Shown: positions 46,392-58,493, counted from the first letter of the stretch. The stretch is DNA of 64,000 nucleotides from Ancylostoma caninum (GCA_037903475.1 JBAJFG010000479.1:3210501-3274500); one strand, 5' to 3'. The notes: generated by a model from the sequence alone, not told the origin. Numbers and translations are program-made.

Positions 46392-46404
46392 AACTATATG
46401 GTTA

Positions 46405-46730
46405 CCTAAAGAAACAAAGAGTTAGTCCTAAACAAAATTAAGACCTTTCTACAAAATTCACAACCACATGTGTAAAGTGGCGAACAAATGACAGTTATTA
46501 CAATAATAGGAAAACCAAAGGCGAAAGAAGTGGACGAAAAGAAGGAAAACGAGGTCGGCTGCACCCGACAGACAACAAAAATTTCGAATCCGTGCACACT
46601 CGGTTTGCGCCAATCTGCCTCCGCTGACGTCACTTGTATTCAACGTGGCCATGCCTCGCACTTTTCAGATTTTTGTCTTTTTCCGTCACAGTTTCGCTTG
46701 TTCTTTGTATTAATTAGGTTTTTATTGCAG
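46405..46730. promoter_or_regulatory. Bidirectional promoter of eftu-2 and SLY1 with CRE-like palindrome
   Basis: The two start codons are 343 bp apart and face away from each other, and each is preceded by an acceptor-like AG (minus strand near 46406, plus strand TTTATTGCAG ending at 46730). A perfect TGACGTCA octamer, the CREB/ATF consensus, lies at 46625-46632. ORFs across this interval on both strands lack domains. Confidence 0.5.
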
Positions 46731-46734
46731 GACA

Positions 46735-49700
46735 ATGAATTACCAATTCGAAAGTCCTCAACTGGAAACAGTACGGACCCGGCAGATAGGTGAGTGACTT
46801 GGCAATGAGTTTTCAAATCCTTTTTTTTTCTCTTTTGTTTAAAGTCCATGGGTTTCCTTGGTAGTTAGTGTTATTTGACATTGCATTTGTTGAATTATTT
46901 TGAAGCTTGCGCGGTTACCGATATTTTGGGTGGGGGGTTCCCTCTTTTCCAGTAAGATGTGGAATTAGTTAGCTGAGTCTGGATTTTGGTTTCCCTGCGT
47001 TTGCTCCATTCGCTGGTAACTTCACTATTTTTTATTGATCTCTTCGCCTAAATTTTATTCACTATACTAGCCTGGAGAAATTTGACGAGCCCGTAAATTT
47101 GCTGCCTTTATGAGCATAGATAGTACTGACTTCGTGTTGAACAAATACACTTGAAGCTACCATTTGTTGACTTTACTTTACTTGTTCTACTTTGATCTAC
47201 TTTCCCTCCCTTGTTCCGCTGACGCACCATAGGTACCCCAGTTCCTTCTAGCAGCTCATTTTATTAGGACCACTCTTCCCTCGACGAGGAGCCTCTGGGA
47301 ATGATTTGTCCTCAAAATGTAGTAAACCTGTCTAGCGGTTGAGAGGCGAAGCAGGGAGAATGAACTTATTAATACTCTCAAAGTTGCAGTCTTATTTTTG
47401 AGAGCCCCCTGATTTACCTTTGCGTTTGAAAAGAGAGCCAAGCGCTTTCACCTCACGGTCGAGCTGTTTCAAGCGTGAAGAAATATCGAAATATCACCGT
47501 TGTGAGAGAAATGCCAGAAGTAATGCATATGTTCGATGATAGGTTTGCGAGTATTCTTTACTGCGATCCTGGGCGGTTCTACGAGCTATACAGTCTGTTC
47601 TGGTGATCCCATGGTAGGATCTATTTTGCTGTCATTTTGATGAGTGCGTCTTTCGTTCATTTTCATCCACTTTTGGTTCTGAAATATCTTTGCAGGTGGC
47701 GATAATATCTCATACTCTTCTCACCGTTGTAATGCTCAAAAAACTCTTTACGCGCAGCACAGCTGTATTGTTGATGGTGCACCCTTTAGCCGAAAACCAA
47801 AATTACCTGAGAATTTGGGTAGAATTTGGGCAGGTCACTTCGCAAACGCATAATTTTTGCGTCATGCAGTCATGCAGTATGAAGCCACTTGGAAATCAAC
47901 CGAATTTACGAGATTTACGGATCAAATGGGGGCATTCCCGGAGTTTAATCGGAAACCTGCATTGTGTGATCAATCCAGTTGTACATACACTTCACATTGG
48001 TGATCTACTTCCTTATACATCGTTCTGAGAGTTGTGTGGACTTGTTTCAAGTGTAAAGTGCGGTGTTGTCAGCAATGAAGATCAAATAATAGAAGAATTT
48101 CCATTTCGATACGTACCTTCTTACCTTAATAGTCTTCCTTAGGATATTCCTGACTGCACGTTACATGAATATAGCGTAGAATTCCAGCCGCGTTACGGAA
48201 TGTGATCAATCTCAATCAGCCCATAACGAACTCTATGGTATCCGAACCTGTGTGGAAGATTCTGGTTATGGACAAACTTGGTCAAGACGTAATTTCGCCA
48301 CTTTTGCCTGTAAAGGTCCTACGAGATCTTGGAGTGACTCTTCATTTGTGAGTTCTCTATTGTAGTTTTCCTGTCCTTATTTTCACAATACGGTCTTTTC
48401 CTTAGATTGGTTGGCTCAAAACGAGAAGCTCTCACGGATGTGCCAGCCGTTTATTTCGTTTCTCCCACTGATGAAAATGTTGACCTACTTTGCGAGGATC
48501 TCAGAAGAGCTATGTACGACAGTTTTTACATCAATCTCATTTCTCCACTTTCTCGTGCACGTCTTGAAAATCTAGCTTCCGCTGCTGTTCAGGGTGGTAC
48601 AGTTGGACAGGTGCAGAAGGTACGATTCATTGTTATTGCATTTGCCTTCGTTCTGTAGTCAGCGGATTTCTTTTAGATAGTAGATCAATATCTCAACTTC
48701 ATCTCTCTGGAAGATGATTTATTCGTATTGCGACGATATAGCGAGAACAGTCCGATGTCGTACTTTGGTAGATTCTCTCTTGTTTTTAATTTTCATACCT
48801 TTTTTCTACAGAATCTCTTTCCATTTCGTTTCAATATTGATCCAATAACTCGATTGTATTTCTAGCCATCAATGACCCCTCCACATCGGACGATCAAATG
48901 GCTGCCCTCATAGATTCCGTTGCTGATGGACTATTCTCCGTTTGTGCTACAATGGGGATTGTGCCGATTATCCGATGCCCAAAGGATAATGCTGCCGAAC
49001 ATGTGGCTAAGGTAAACTGAGGTATTTTCCTGCTCCCAGTACTTATTTAGTTCTTGCGTTTGCAGCGTTTGGATCAGAAGCTCCGTGATAACCTTCGAGA
49101 TGCTCGAAATAATCTCTTCACAGTTGAAAGTGTTCGTGCTGGACAGTTGAATGCTAGTCGCCCTCTGTTGTTGATTGCGGATAGGTTGGGTTCTAAGTTT
49201 TTTTTTTGACCTTTTACCCGAATCTCGCCCGTACCTGTATAAAAGTATGTAATCACTCTTTCGTTTTGCACTTCTTCAGTACATTAGGGTGATATTTCCT
49301 AATACTCGGTGCTAAACATCTTTGAATCCTCTGATTTTCCTTCACTATCTGTAGGCTTACAGATCAGCTGATTTGGCCACCATGTTGCACCATACCTGGA
49401 CATATCAAGCTCTTATCCATGATGTACTGGTAAGTAAATTTGCTGGTGAGAAGATTCCGTCGCCGATTTGAAATGGTTTTTTTTCCTCAGGAATTGGATC
49501 AAAATCGTGTGACGATCAGTGAAAAATCCGGAAAGAAGAAGGAATACGACATGTCAAGTGGGGGATCCGATAAACTATGGACGAAACATAAGGTACGTCG
49601 TGGTCATTGGCACTTAACATCTTGTTCGTTTTCATAATCATTTTGATTATTTTCTACTTGTTATTTCATTTTGTTTGGTGGATTTTTTTTTGTTTATTGG

Positions 49701-52700
49701 CGTATTCGCTTATTGTTCATCACCGTTTCATTTCTTTGCAATTTCTCTTATCTAAGGGCAGCGCATTCCCGCTTGTAGCTGAGGCTATTCAAGAAGATTT
49801 GGAAGCCTATCGAAATAGTGAAGATGAGATCAAACGCTTGAAGCATGCCATGGTAGACACCTAAAAAATTTTAAGCTTGACTTTGTTTTAGTCGCATTTT
49901 CAACTGTTTTGTTCAGGGAATGGAAGGAAACGAAGCAGATGCGGCCATATCGTCATTGTTGTCGGATACCACTGCGAAATTGGGATCCACTGTTACTTCA
50001 TTACCCCAGCTACTGGAAGCAAAACGACTGATTGACTTGCACACTAATGTAGCCACCACGCTTCTCGACCACATTAAGCAACGAAAGCTGGATGTTCTTT
50101 TCGAGCTGGAGCAAAAACTACTGCAACATTCACCTCTTGGTTGGTGATCTAAGACACATTTGCTGTCATTCTGTTGTTTTCTTCAGTTAATTGTTTTTAG
50201 AAATGCCTCTCTTGCAACTACTTGCCGATCTCGCTAATCCTGAAGATGTTCTCAGGGTCATATTAATTAATTATTTATGCCAGGAAAATATGAGCAAGGT
50301 GAGAACCTCCGTTAAGGATTTTCCCTGGTAATTGCTTAGTAGTTAGTGAAAGAAGTTGGCCATCCACGTTAAAGCTAGCGCCAAGTGGTAGTTTTATTGT
50401 GAAATGAAAGTGGAGGCTGTGCTGTACCCTCTAAGATGAACGTATAATTATTATATTTTTCCTTAGATGATCGTTCCTGATTGTGAATTGATTGTAACTT
50501 CCCCTCGAATTCTTTTCTGTTTATTTTTTTTCGATTGATCTGATATCTAGAAGGCTGGCTCCAAGACTCACCACACATTTGAAGTGTCTCTTAAAGTTCG
50601 GACGTATTTGCTCTTCTTTTGTTAGTTTCATGACCACTTGTGCCTTCCATTTATCCTTTCCCTGTCTTCTGATTTTAGATACTGTCCCACATGCGCACTG
50701 AGCTGGCATTTTGCCCTTCTCTTAATTAGATGCCAAATGGGCATTGCATTCTAATTCTTCCTAAACCAGGATTTCTATGAATTCCTGAAATTACTGCGGT
50801 CAATGAGACACAAACACGCGCAAGGGCGCAATTCAATGTGCTAAAAAAAGATGAAAAGAACACTTAGATCCCATTCTCCATTTCAGGCGGAACTGGAAGA
50901 ACAAATAAATTTCCTTCGAGAAAGAAATGTGGATGAGTCGGCCATTCGTTTTGTTCAGAAGATGAGGTAATTGATAATTGATCCTTGTGCCTGATGGTAA
51001 TACGCCTAGAATTACGATGTGATGATCACAGTATACATGGCTGCGTTAGTAGCTGTTTTGGTTTTCGAGAGGATACAATCCCTTTGAATTTCAGATCGGT
51101 ATCACAACTAGGAAAGACAGCACCAGAGGAACATCATGGAGCTGGTACGAAGACAATCAACATGTTCAATAAGCTGCTCAGCCACAGTTCTCGTTTTGTT
51201 ATGGAAGGAGTTAAAAATCTGGTTCCGAAGAAGCATAATTTGCCGTTGACCATGGTTAGTCAGGCTTCTTGGTAGTACATAAGAGGTTTAGCTTGAGGGT
51301 TGAGGTTCATGAAATGTTAACCACTAAATCAGTAATGGTTGGGGGGGGGGTGGATTGGTTACTCTATAGACTATATGTATGTATAATGTAAGGAGACGCA
51401 GGAAATGAAAGTAAGTTTGCTAATCGTTTTCTCCTTGGTTATGCGTTCATGAATCCATGCCCACGTATCTTCGATAAAGACCGGCAGAGAACTGTGCATG
51501 TGGATGGTCACATCTGCTACAGAAATTGGAATTTTTTTCTCCTCGAAAATTCTCCTTGCTTACCCAGCAGCTCGAATATTCCTCATCTGTGGTATATGTC
51601 TAGTCTGTGGAATGAATTGGTTAGAAGCCTGCGAGGCTTCTAGTTTTCCTATCTATATTCATTGCTGTCATACCGAACATCTCTTCATACGTACCTCAAC
51701 CTTCTCGAAATGTGTTGTTTTTTTAAAAGCTCAAAAAATAAAAAAAAACATGTGTGTTCACCTTATTCGTTTGTTTTGGGGTTGAAATATCGCAATGAAG
51801 CACGTGAATGTGCAGCCTTTGATTTTGCTGTTCTAGTTTTGAAATTTTACAATAGAATACATCAATTTTACCCAGAATTCTCTGATTGCAGGAAATACCT
51901 CTGCTCTCTTGAAAATTTCATTTATAAGCAAAATATAAGCAGTTCTCTACGTTCCAGTGAATTTCTACTACAAATACGGCGTACCTCAAAGTTATTCCTC
52001 ATAGTCCTGTTTCTCATTCTCTGCTGTCATTTTGTTCACCTATTCTCCTTCCTTATCTGCAGTTTTTCTTGACAATTTGCTCGTTGCATTTCCCCGACAT
52101 CCCCCATCTTCGACTGCACCGCTAATGTCGTGGTGGAGCATCGCAAGTGGGATTTGTGCGCGGCGAGTTGAACCCACTTCGGCCTCTGCACTGCGCATTC
52201 GTCCTTAATCTAGACAAATGGCCACACATTAGCGTCGATTGACCCACCCGGTGACGTGAACGTCTGAGATTCCGGGTTGGGCTATGATCTTTGTTGCGTT
52301 AGATGATCGTGAAGTTGATAGGGCTTAATAATGATGATTAAGATGCTTGTCATAACTTTCTCATTTTTGTTGCTAGGTCCATCAATATATTATGATTAGA
52401 TAGATGTATTCGAAAAAATATTGTATGGGGTTTCAGCATTATTTCGAAAAAAAATAGGAGTAGAAAAAGAAAAACTTTTCAGAGTTAACTGATTTTGGTC
52501 TTTAAAAAGTGTGTTGATTGCAGTTAGGTTGTCAGGACTTCTATGGATAGTGACATGAAAATAAGATTCGAAGGATCGAGGACCTTATTCGGTCTAAGCA
52601 TAGGTTGAATGTTGATTTTTTCCAGGAATAAACACGAGATTTAAGAATTCGTGGTAATTACGTATTTTGATTCAATCATTTACTAATCATCTTATTCACT

Positions 52701-55700
52701 GGGAGATGTTTCGAACATCTGGAACTGTAGTGTCTGCAAGTCCCAGTTTGCCATTAAAGGGTGGTGCTAAAATTGTGTGGGATATTGTCACACGGGTTTG
52801 CGATAGCCAACCATCGTCAGCGATCTTTCCTTAGACCTTTGAAATTTTCGTGAGTGAGAATGGCTGTGAAGGCTGGCACGAAAAAAAAATGAATGAGCGG
52901 CTAATTCGGACTAGTGACTGTCATTTTTGGGAGAGAGAGGTTATCCCTGCAGCTATAAACAATAAACAAAAACAAAAACAAAGGTACCTAATTTCCGTTC
53001 CGCTCCTTCCACTAGACGGAGAAATAGAAAAAGAGTAAGACCGCCACCGGAACTCATCAGTAGTGAGTGATGGTCTTGAAAACTAGAAAATGACCAAAAA
53101 ATCAACCAACCTGTTCTGCTGCTTGATACAGCTTCCTTTTGGGGAGCTCCTTGGAGCTGCTGCGGCCCGTCAACATGCATCTCAAACTTGGGTAATTAAA
53201 ATTATATAATTAGAAAAAAGAACGGGATACCTAATTTCTGTCTCGTTCATATCACTAACGGATACTACCTCCATTCGTGGAACTCATCATCGATGAGGGA
53301 GATCATGTAAATCCAGAAAATAACAGAAAATCTAAAGGCTACTAAAGTGCTACTAACATTCTGCCTTGTGGTCCTTTCTCAGCGAAATGGTTTTTCGTTT
53401 GCCGATGCCCTGCCTCCTAGCATTCCTCGGTGATCTGAGGTCTACTCGCTTTCAAAACTGAGGAATTACGCCATATCATAGCCTGAACAGAATTTGTACA
53501 CAATAGAGAGAAGCAGGCTTATCTTGATTCACTAGAGGGTTCAGTAGAAGTGTAGCATAGATTTATTTTAATCTTTTGAGGTTAAATTCTTGATGAAGAA
53601 TTTCGTTCTATTAAGAGAATCTGACTCGACTTATACCTTTATCTTCATCTTATTGAGTTCAATTTGTTTAGTTTGCTAGCTTATTCTTAAGTTTCCAGAT
53701 GGTCGACTCACTGGTGACACCGCCATCATCATCGACGGTTGGAATTAATCAAATGATGGGTGCGACACAAACGAACGAAAACAATGAGCTGTGCTACCTT
53801 GATCCTAAGGTGATGCACGCGATGTCCAGAGAGTACGTTTTTAAGAATGCGCTACTTTGAGACGGGATTTACTCTTATAAATTAGTAAACTTATAGTTTT
53901 CTCAGGGCTGCAGGTATACTCTTCGAGGAGCATAGCACCTAGTATAGGCGCCGTCGTGACAACGTTATTTTCCATACGTATCCATTGCGGACGGACAATC
54001 GCTGATATCAGACCATTTACAATCAATACGCATCAAAACTGAAGTTGCCAGGACGACGGCGACGCGTGGTGCTATACTCCCACCTACAGAGGCTACCGTC
54101 AGCCCAAAGGCCTTTTATCATACGTTATTGTACAATCCATAAGATTCATAGGATTTTGTTTAAATAACTGGTGAAATTTTTAGCAAAAGAAAAAAAAAGA
54201 GATTTAAAAAACGTTCCTTGTCAACAACTCTAAGAAAACACTATACAGGGTGACACAAAATTATGGAACGGATTTTTCGTGTACGGTTTCTACGCGCCAA
54301 TCAAACATCAACAACTTTATTTGTGCATGTTAGGAGACTATACATCGTAGCAATTATTCCTGCTCGGAATGACCACCACCCGCTTTGATGCACTTCTTTA
54401 ATCGCTTTGGGAAGTCGTCCACTGCTTTGGCGATGATGTCCATGGGAAGTTCATTCCAGGCTTTCGTCAAATCCCTTTTCAGCTCCTCCACTGTCGAGTG
54501 GGGCTTCGCACAGGCCATTGACTCCAGTATTCCCCAGATGGAGTAGTCTAACGGGTTCAAATCGGGTGAATTTGCTGGCCAGTGGCCAGATCGTTGAGGA
54601 CTTATGTCCACCGAGATGAAGTCCGGAAAGTTTCTCGCGATCCATTCCTGCGTTTCTTCAGACTTATGAGATGGGGCGCCATCCTGTTGGAAAGTCCACA
54701 CCTCCTCTCCAAAGTGCCGTCGAGCCCAAGGCAAAACCTTGTCTTCTAGGATCGCGCGATACTGGGATCCTTGGACCTTGACTCCTTCGGGTACGAAGAT
54801 GAGTGGAGTCTTGCCGGTGTGCGTTATTCCCGCCCAGACCATCACTTGCTTCGGTTTTTGTCTCCTACTTATCATCCTCTCCTCTATTGGTGGCTTTCCC
54901 TTGGACCACACCCGGTCACTCTGACGATTGTGGGCTTGTTCGACATCGAACCATTTTTCGTCCGAAAACAAGATCATTCGATGCCGTCCAGCTGCAAAAC
55001 GTTTCCTCAACCTCTTACACCGCTCCAACCGCTTAGCCTTCGCTTGCTCAGTAATCAGGTGAGCCTTCACGTTCTTATAAGCCTCCAGTCCAGCCCTCTG
55101 AGAATCCTCCGTACAGATTCTCTCGAAATCCCAATCGCCTTTGCAATTTTCCGAGTGGAATTCTTTTTAGTTCGAGGGTTTCTTTCGATCCGGCTGAGAA
55201 CTTTTTTCTGGTTACCTGTGTTGTTGGCGGTTCTCGGTCGACCTCTTCCCGGGCGATCTTCGTTGGCTCCTGTCTCTTGTAAGCGCTTCAGAGCTTTCGA
55301 AACGGTCGAATGTGGGATATTCAACAGCCGCGAAATCTCCACTACTCCATTCCCGCTTTCTGCCATGCGGGCGATTGCCGATCTCAGGTCTTTTCTAGAT
55401 CGCATCTATAAAGTAGACCAACGACTGTAGGAATGTGTAGTCAAAGTCATTCCAACCAGCTCACCTCACGAGAGAAAACCAAATGAACCTCCGTTCCATA
55501 ATTTTGTGTCACCCCGTATTATTTGTTAGCCTCTAAAAATGTTCCATTTAAGTATCGAGCGTTAGTGTTGTGTACTCATTGTACTCATTTTTGCTGTTTT
55601 GCATAGTTCCTTTCTATAGTTCTCCATGTTCTGACTGACATAACTTGCATTAGCTCAGATTTTGCCTTTCCATAGGACTTCCATAAGAACTGGCTTTATA

Positions 55701-56356
55701 TGAGCAGTAAGTTTTGTTTTCATCCCTATACGGCTTGATAATATTACGCATGCAGAAGTGGAGTAATTAATATTTAAGCGCATTTGAATTTCAGACGAAA
55801 GAGCTATTTCTCATCGCTAGATTTTCTCCCTGAAAGTGCAGCAAAAATGTCTATGTCTACGTCTTTTTTCTATTACTGGATTTTTTTCTACTGCGTATAG
55901 AAGCACTCAAATAGTGTGCCCCCTTTATGCCCTGAATATGTTCTTCATTCGAAGGGAAAATTGAAGTGGAATGTACTACTGAGTAAAAAAAGTCTTTTTT
56001 AACCGTAGGAAAAGGGAATACGTGTGGGTGCTTACAAGATTAATTTGATTCTTCCCTAGCTTGATTCGGAGAAGGATAAAATTTTCTATAACTTCTACTC
56101 GAAATACGTAACTGCTCCACCAGTACCGTTTTGTATGGAAGTTCTCACTCAACTAGAGAATCTGAAGTGTTTTTGCAGCACCTCAAGTGCGGCGCGTGCA
56201 CGACAACCCCCTCCACAAGACGTCATACTTTTCGTGATTGGAGGAGGCAATTATGTGGAGTATCAGAACCTTGTCGACTATGGGAAACTGAAGAACTTGC
56301 AACGTGTCACGTACGGATGCACGGAGCTCGTGAATCCTAGGCAGTTCACGGATCAG
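46735..56356 (+). CDS. SLY1/SCFD1 Sec1-Munc18 family protein (C-terminus unresolved)
   Basis: Binds syntaxin-5-type SNAREs and promotes ER-Golgi vesicle fusion. Exons: 46735-46789, 48188-48347, 48406-48619, 48677-48767, 48866-49011, 49066-49184, 49363-49429, 49491-49592, 49757-49852, 49917-50139, 50201-50298, 50887-50966, 51095-51254, 53699-53832, 56179-56356. These give 641 codons in frame. Landmarks: VRTRQIAALRNVINLNQP, EPVWKILVMDKLGQDVISPL, DVPAVYFVSPT, ADLATMLHHTWTYQALIHDV, KRLIDLHTNVATTLLDHIKQ, VMEGVKNLVPKKHNLPLT and LFVIGGGNYVEYQNLVDYGK. These span the whole SM fold. After FTDQ the family adds only about 7-8 residues; that last exon was not found. The exon 7 acceptor is GGCTTACAG ending at 49362, and the exon 15 acceptor is TTTTTGCAG. 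The intron before exon 15 (53833-56178) contains a mariner element. C. elegans F43D9.3 is the recalled ortholog. Confidence 0.92.
51255..53698 (+). other. Large SLY1 intron 13
   Basis: A 2.4 kb intron with a short poly-G tract (51340-51350), a G+C-rich island at about 52080-52290 and a diverged direct repeat of about 100 bp (TACCTAATTTC to GGAACTCATCA, near 52984 and again near 53229). The 64-136 codon ORFs in it have no domains. The island may be an old repeat; nothing is assignable. Confidence 0.5.
54246..55516 (-). mobile_element. mariner/Tc1-superfamily transposon, complete ends
   Basis: A 1271 bp element in the intron before SLY1 exon 15. The terminal inverted repeats are about 27 bp: CAGGGTGACACAAAATTATG at the left, and CGGGGTGACACAAAATTATG read inward from the right. 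TA duplications lie at 54244-54245 and 55517-55518. It carries one transposase on the minus strand, opposite to the host gene, split by a frameshift. The near-identical ends suggest a fairly recent arrival. Confidence 0.9.
54354..55405 (-). pseudogene. mariner-like transposase, broken by a frameshift
   Basis: Transposase that would cut and paste the surrounding element. The N-terminal part (55405-55067, 112 aa) has two helix-turn-helix regions (ISRLLNIPHSTVSKAL and IAKAIGISRESVRRIL) joined by a GRGRPRT hook. The C-terminal part (55070-54354, 238 aa) has the DDE/D core: Asp in LFSDEKWF, Asp in FQQDGAPSH and Asp in SPDLNPLDYSIWG. The reading frame changes near 55080-55090 between the two parts; the downstream frame is open from just after VRRILR, so one small indel explains the break. 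By hand count there are 44 residues between the second and third Asp, longer than the classical mariner spacing of 34. Probably inactive unless the shift is a sequence error. Confidence 0.85.
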
Positions 56357-56997
56357 GTATGTATCCTTGATTTTGTGAGAGTCGAGAGTGAGCAAGTGGT
56401 CCCTGATTCTGTTCCACTTTGTGCGGGTGATCGCAGACGATACACTTGCACTGCGACGTTTGTGTTATTGCCGCCGCCGTGTCGCGGCGCTGAAATCTGA
56501 TCCAGGAGGGAGTCGGCTTGCCAGTAGAAATCATTTTTTGCATACGTCAGGAGGCGTTATAATCAGACTTGGTCAGGAGAGGCATTGATCTCAAGGTTGA
56601 GACGCATGGAAAGTTCCAAGAACCCTGGGGATGTTTTTTTTGTTGAAGTCCAGGGATGGGATGACATTCGCTATCTCGTCAACAACTTTGGGTGGAGAAT
56701 ATGCCGCGTTTTTGAAGTGTGCGAGCTCGGAATTTCATTTATTTTTTTTAAAATTTTGTTTATATAAGCACTGTGCACATCAATGCGCTACACTTTGACA
56801 GACTATGCTCAAAAAATCCACAGAGATAAAGTCGTAGAGAAGCTCACCATCTGCTGCAAGTGAAGAGAAAATTTGCTATCCAACACTTATTTGATTACAA
56901 ATCTATACTGAGATTGTTGTGAGATCGTATCGTATATCATGTGATTCCAATTGATTGTCAGAGAAAAAAAGAGTAGTTTTACTAAGAAATTGCTCGC
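56357..56997 (+). other. Region after the last resolved SLY1 exon
   Basis: Starts with a good donor (GTATGT). The last SLY1 codons should lie here or beyond the next element. Weak candidates are CTCACCATCTGCTGCAAG then TGA at about 56844, without a pyrimidine tract, and an exon after TTTGTCGCAG at 59351. Neither is convincing. Confidence 0.35.
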
Positions 56998-57975
56998 TTA
57001 ACCGGTTGACGACAATGGGACCCACGGGTGGCTCCCATCTTGGCGACCACCACGGACCAAGGGACCCACCGGTGGGTACCACGTCAAAAATTGGGATCCC
57101 AAGATAGGAATCTCCTGAAACTTTGCATAGGGGGTTGTCTCACACACCGAGTTTGAATGACCACCATTTTGTACTATATCACCATTCGTGGGTCACGGTA
57201 GGCATACTGCATTACTTATGATAAAAAAATCAATAAAATTATACCAAACATGCTTATAATATGTTAATTTTGTGCGTATTGTAAAATGTATGTCAAATTA
57301 TATTATAATTCCATACTTTTAATAAACATTGCAATCCGGAAATTTATAAGAAAATTGTTTATTTATTTTCACTACAAAGTGCCAGGGGCGCATTGCAATC
57401 CTTCAAAACGAAGGTAAAAAAGAGCCGTGGCCATTGTTTCGGAGGTTTTTGGAAGCATCTTTCAAATGTATGAGTTCATATAATGTTTGAAATGCAGACT
57501 AATGAGGCTTTCTCACGAACCACACCTTAGTTGCTCCCACAGCATAGCGGCTGGATACATAATTGTCCGTAAAGGCTCTTAAACCCTTGAACTTATTCCA
57601 TGACACGTGGATGGGCACCGCATCTACTGCTTCCTCGCAACACCAGCAGCTTTCTAAGCTCAAGCTCTGCCTGACAATGGTGAAAGCGATCGCATTCTAC
57701 TTCCAAAAACCCCTCTCCGAGAGATGCACAATAAGAAATACACGCATAGTATTGTGAAGCATATCATCTTCGCAGTGCCAGGCATTGTCCTTCACTTAAT
57801 AGGAACATGATATCAATCGTAATCGTTCTGTCTTCCATTCTTCCTTGAATTCTTGTAACACGCCGCATTTCATGTTTTTCTTATCAATATTATTGGTACT
57901 TTTATTTATTGATTAATTGTAGTTGTCGTCGTTTATTGATTAATTGTCGACAATGACAACGAGATAATAGATGGT

Positions 57976-58410
57976 AGTAACTCATTAATATACTTGGTAG
58001 TATCATCGCTACTGTTTTTATTATTTATTCATTAAAATAAATCCTTTATATATTAATAAATGATAGTAATGATAATAAATGATAACTGGGCCACACGAAC
58101 GCAGCCCGAACGGCGTAATGGTTCGGGTAGAAACCCTAGCAGGAACGGTTCCGGGTTGCTGCCATCCTCCCCTCGATTGTGCCATGTGTCAGCAATTGCT
58201 GCTAAAGGGACGAAAGCTTGAGCAGCAATCGTGGGAAGGATGGTAGCAACCGGGAACCGTTGCTGCTAGGGTTTCTACTCGAACCATTGCGCCGCTCGGG
58301 CTGCGTTTCTGCTGCACAGTTATCAGAGTAACTCATTAATATACTTGATAGCATCATCGCTGCTGTTTTTATTTTTTTTTATTAAAATAAAATCTATCCA
58401 AAAATCTATG
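57976..58410. repeat. Direct repeat pair inside the piggyBac-like element
   Basis: AGTAACTCATTAATATACTT followed by a ATCATCGCT...CTGTTTTTATT segment occurs at about 57979 and again at about 58328. The copies are close but not identical, and the foldback at 58085-58320 lies between them. Confidence 0.7.
58085..58320. mobile_element. Nested foldback MITE, ~236 bp
   Basis: Long inverted arms: CGCAGCCCGAACGGCG and GGTTTCTAC/GTAGAAACC blocks pair across a centre near 58200. GGTTCCGGGTTGCTGCCATC is mirrored by GGATGGTAGCAACCGGGAAC. TA lies at both borders (58083-58084 and 58321-58322). Strongly G+C-rich within A/T-rich DNA. Confidence 0.7.
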
Positions 58411-58493
58411 GTTATTGCACTGGAAGAAATAAGCGAGAATTTGGTCCCACGTGGCGCAACTCGCCAAAACGCCGATTGTCGTCAATGTGTTAA

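Larger units (their letters stand above)
57002..58489. mobile_element. piggyBac-like nonautonomous transposon, TTAA-flanked
   Basis: TTAA at 56998-57001 and 58490-58493 borders a 1488 bp segment. Its ends are inverted: CCGGTTGACGACAAT at the left, and CACATTGACGACAAT read inward from the right. TTAA target use and short C-initial inverted ends fit the piggyBac superfamily. No transposase ORF is present. The interior holds two A/T-rich direct repeats and a nested foldback element. Confidence 0.65.

Noticed and set aside
54771..55430. 219-codon plus-strand ORF, the second longest frame in the window
   Set aside because: It is the antisense of the mariner transposase and shows no domain of its own.
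56060..56178. Extra 5' extension of SLY1 exon 15 (LDSEKDKIFY...)
   Set aside because: It would insert about 40 residues absent from the family, and the consensus acceptor TTTTTGCAG at 56178 joins exons 14 and 15 in frame without it.
57563..57757. Candidate SLY1 terminal exon (QQLSKLKL...)
   Set aside because: It lies inside the TTAA-flanked element, lacks a pyrimidine tract and continues for about 30 residues beyond the family's usual end.
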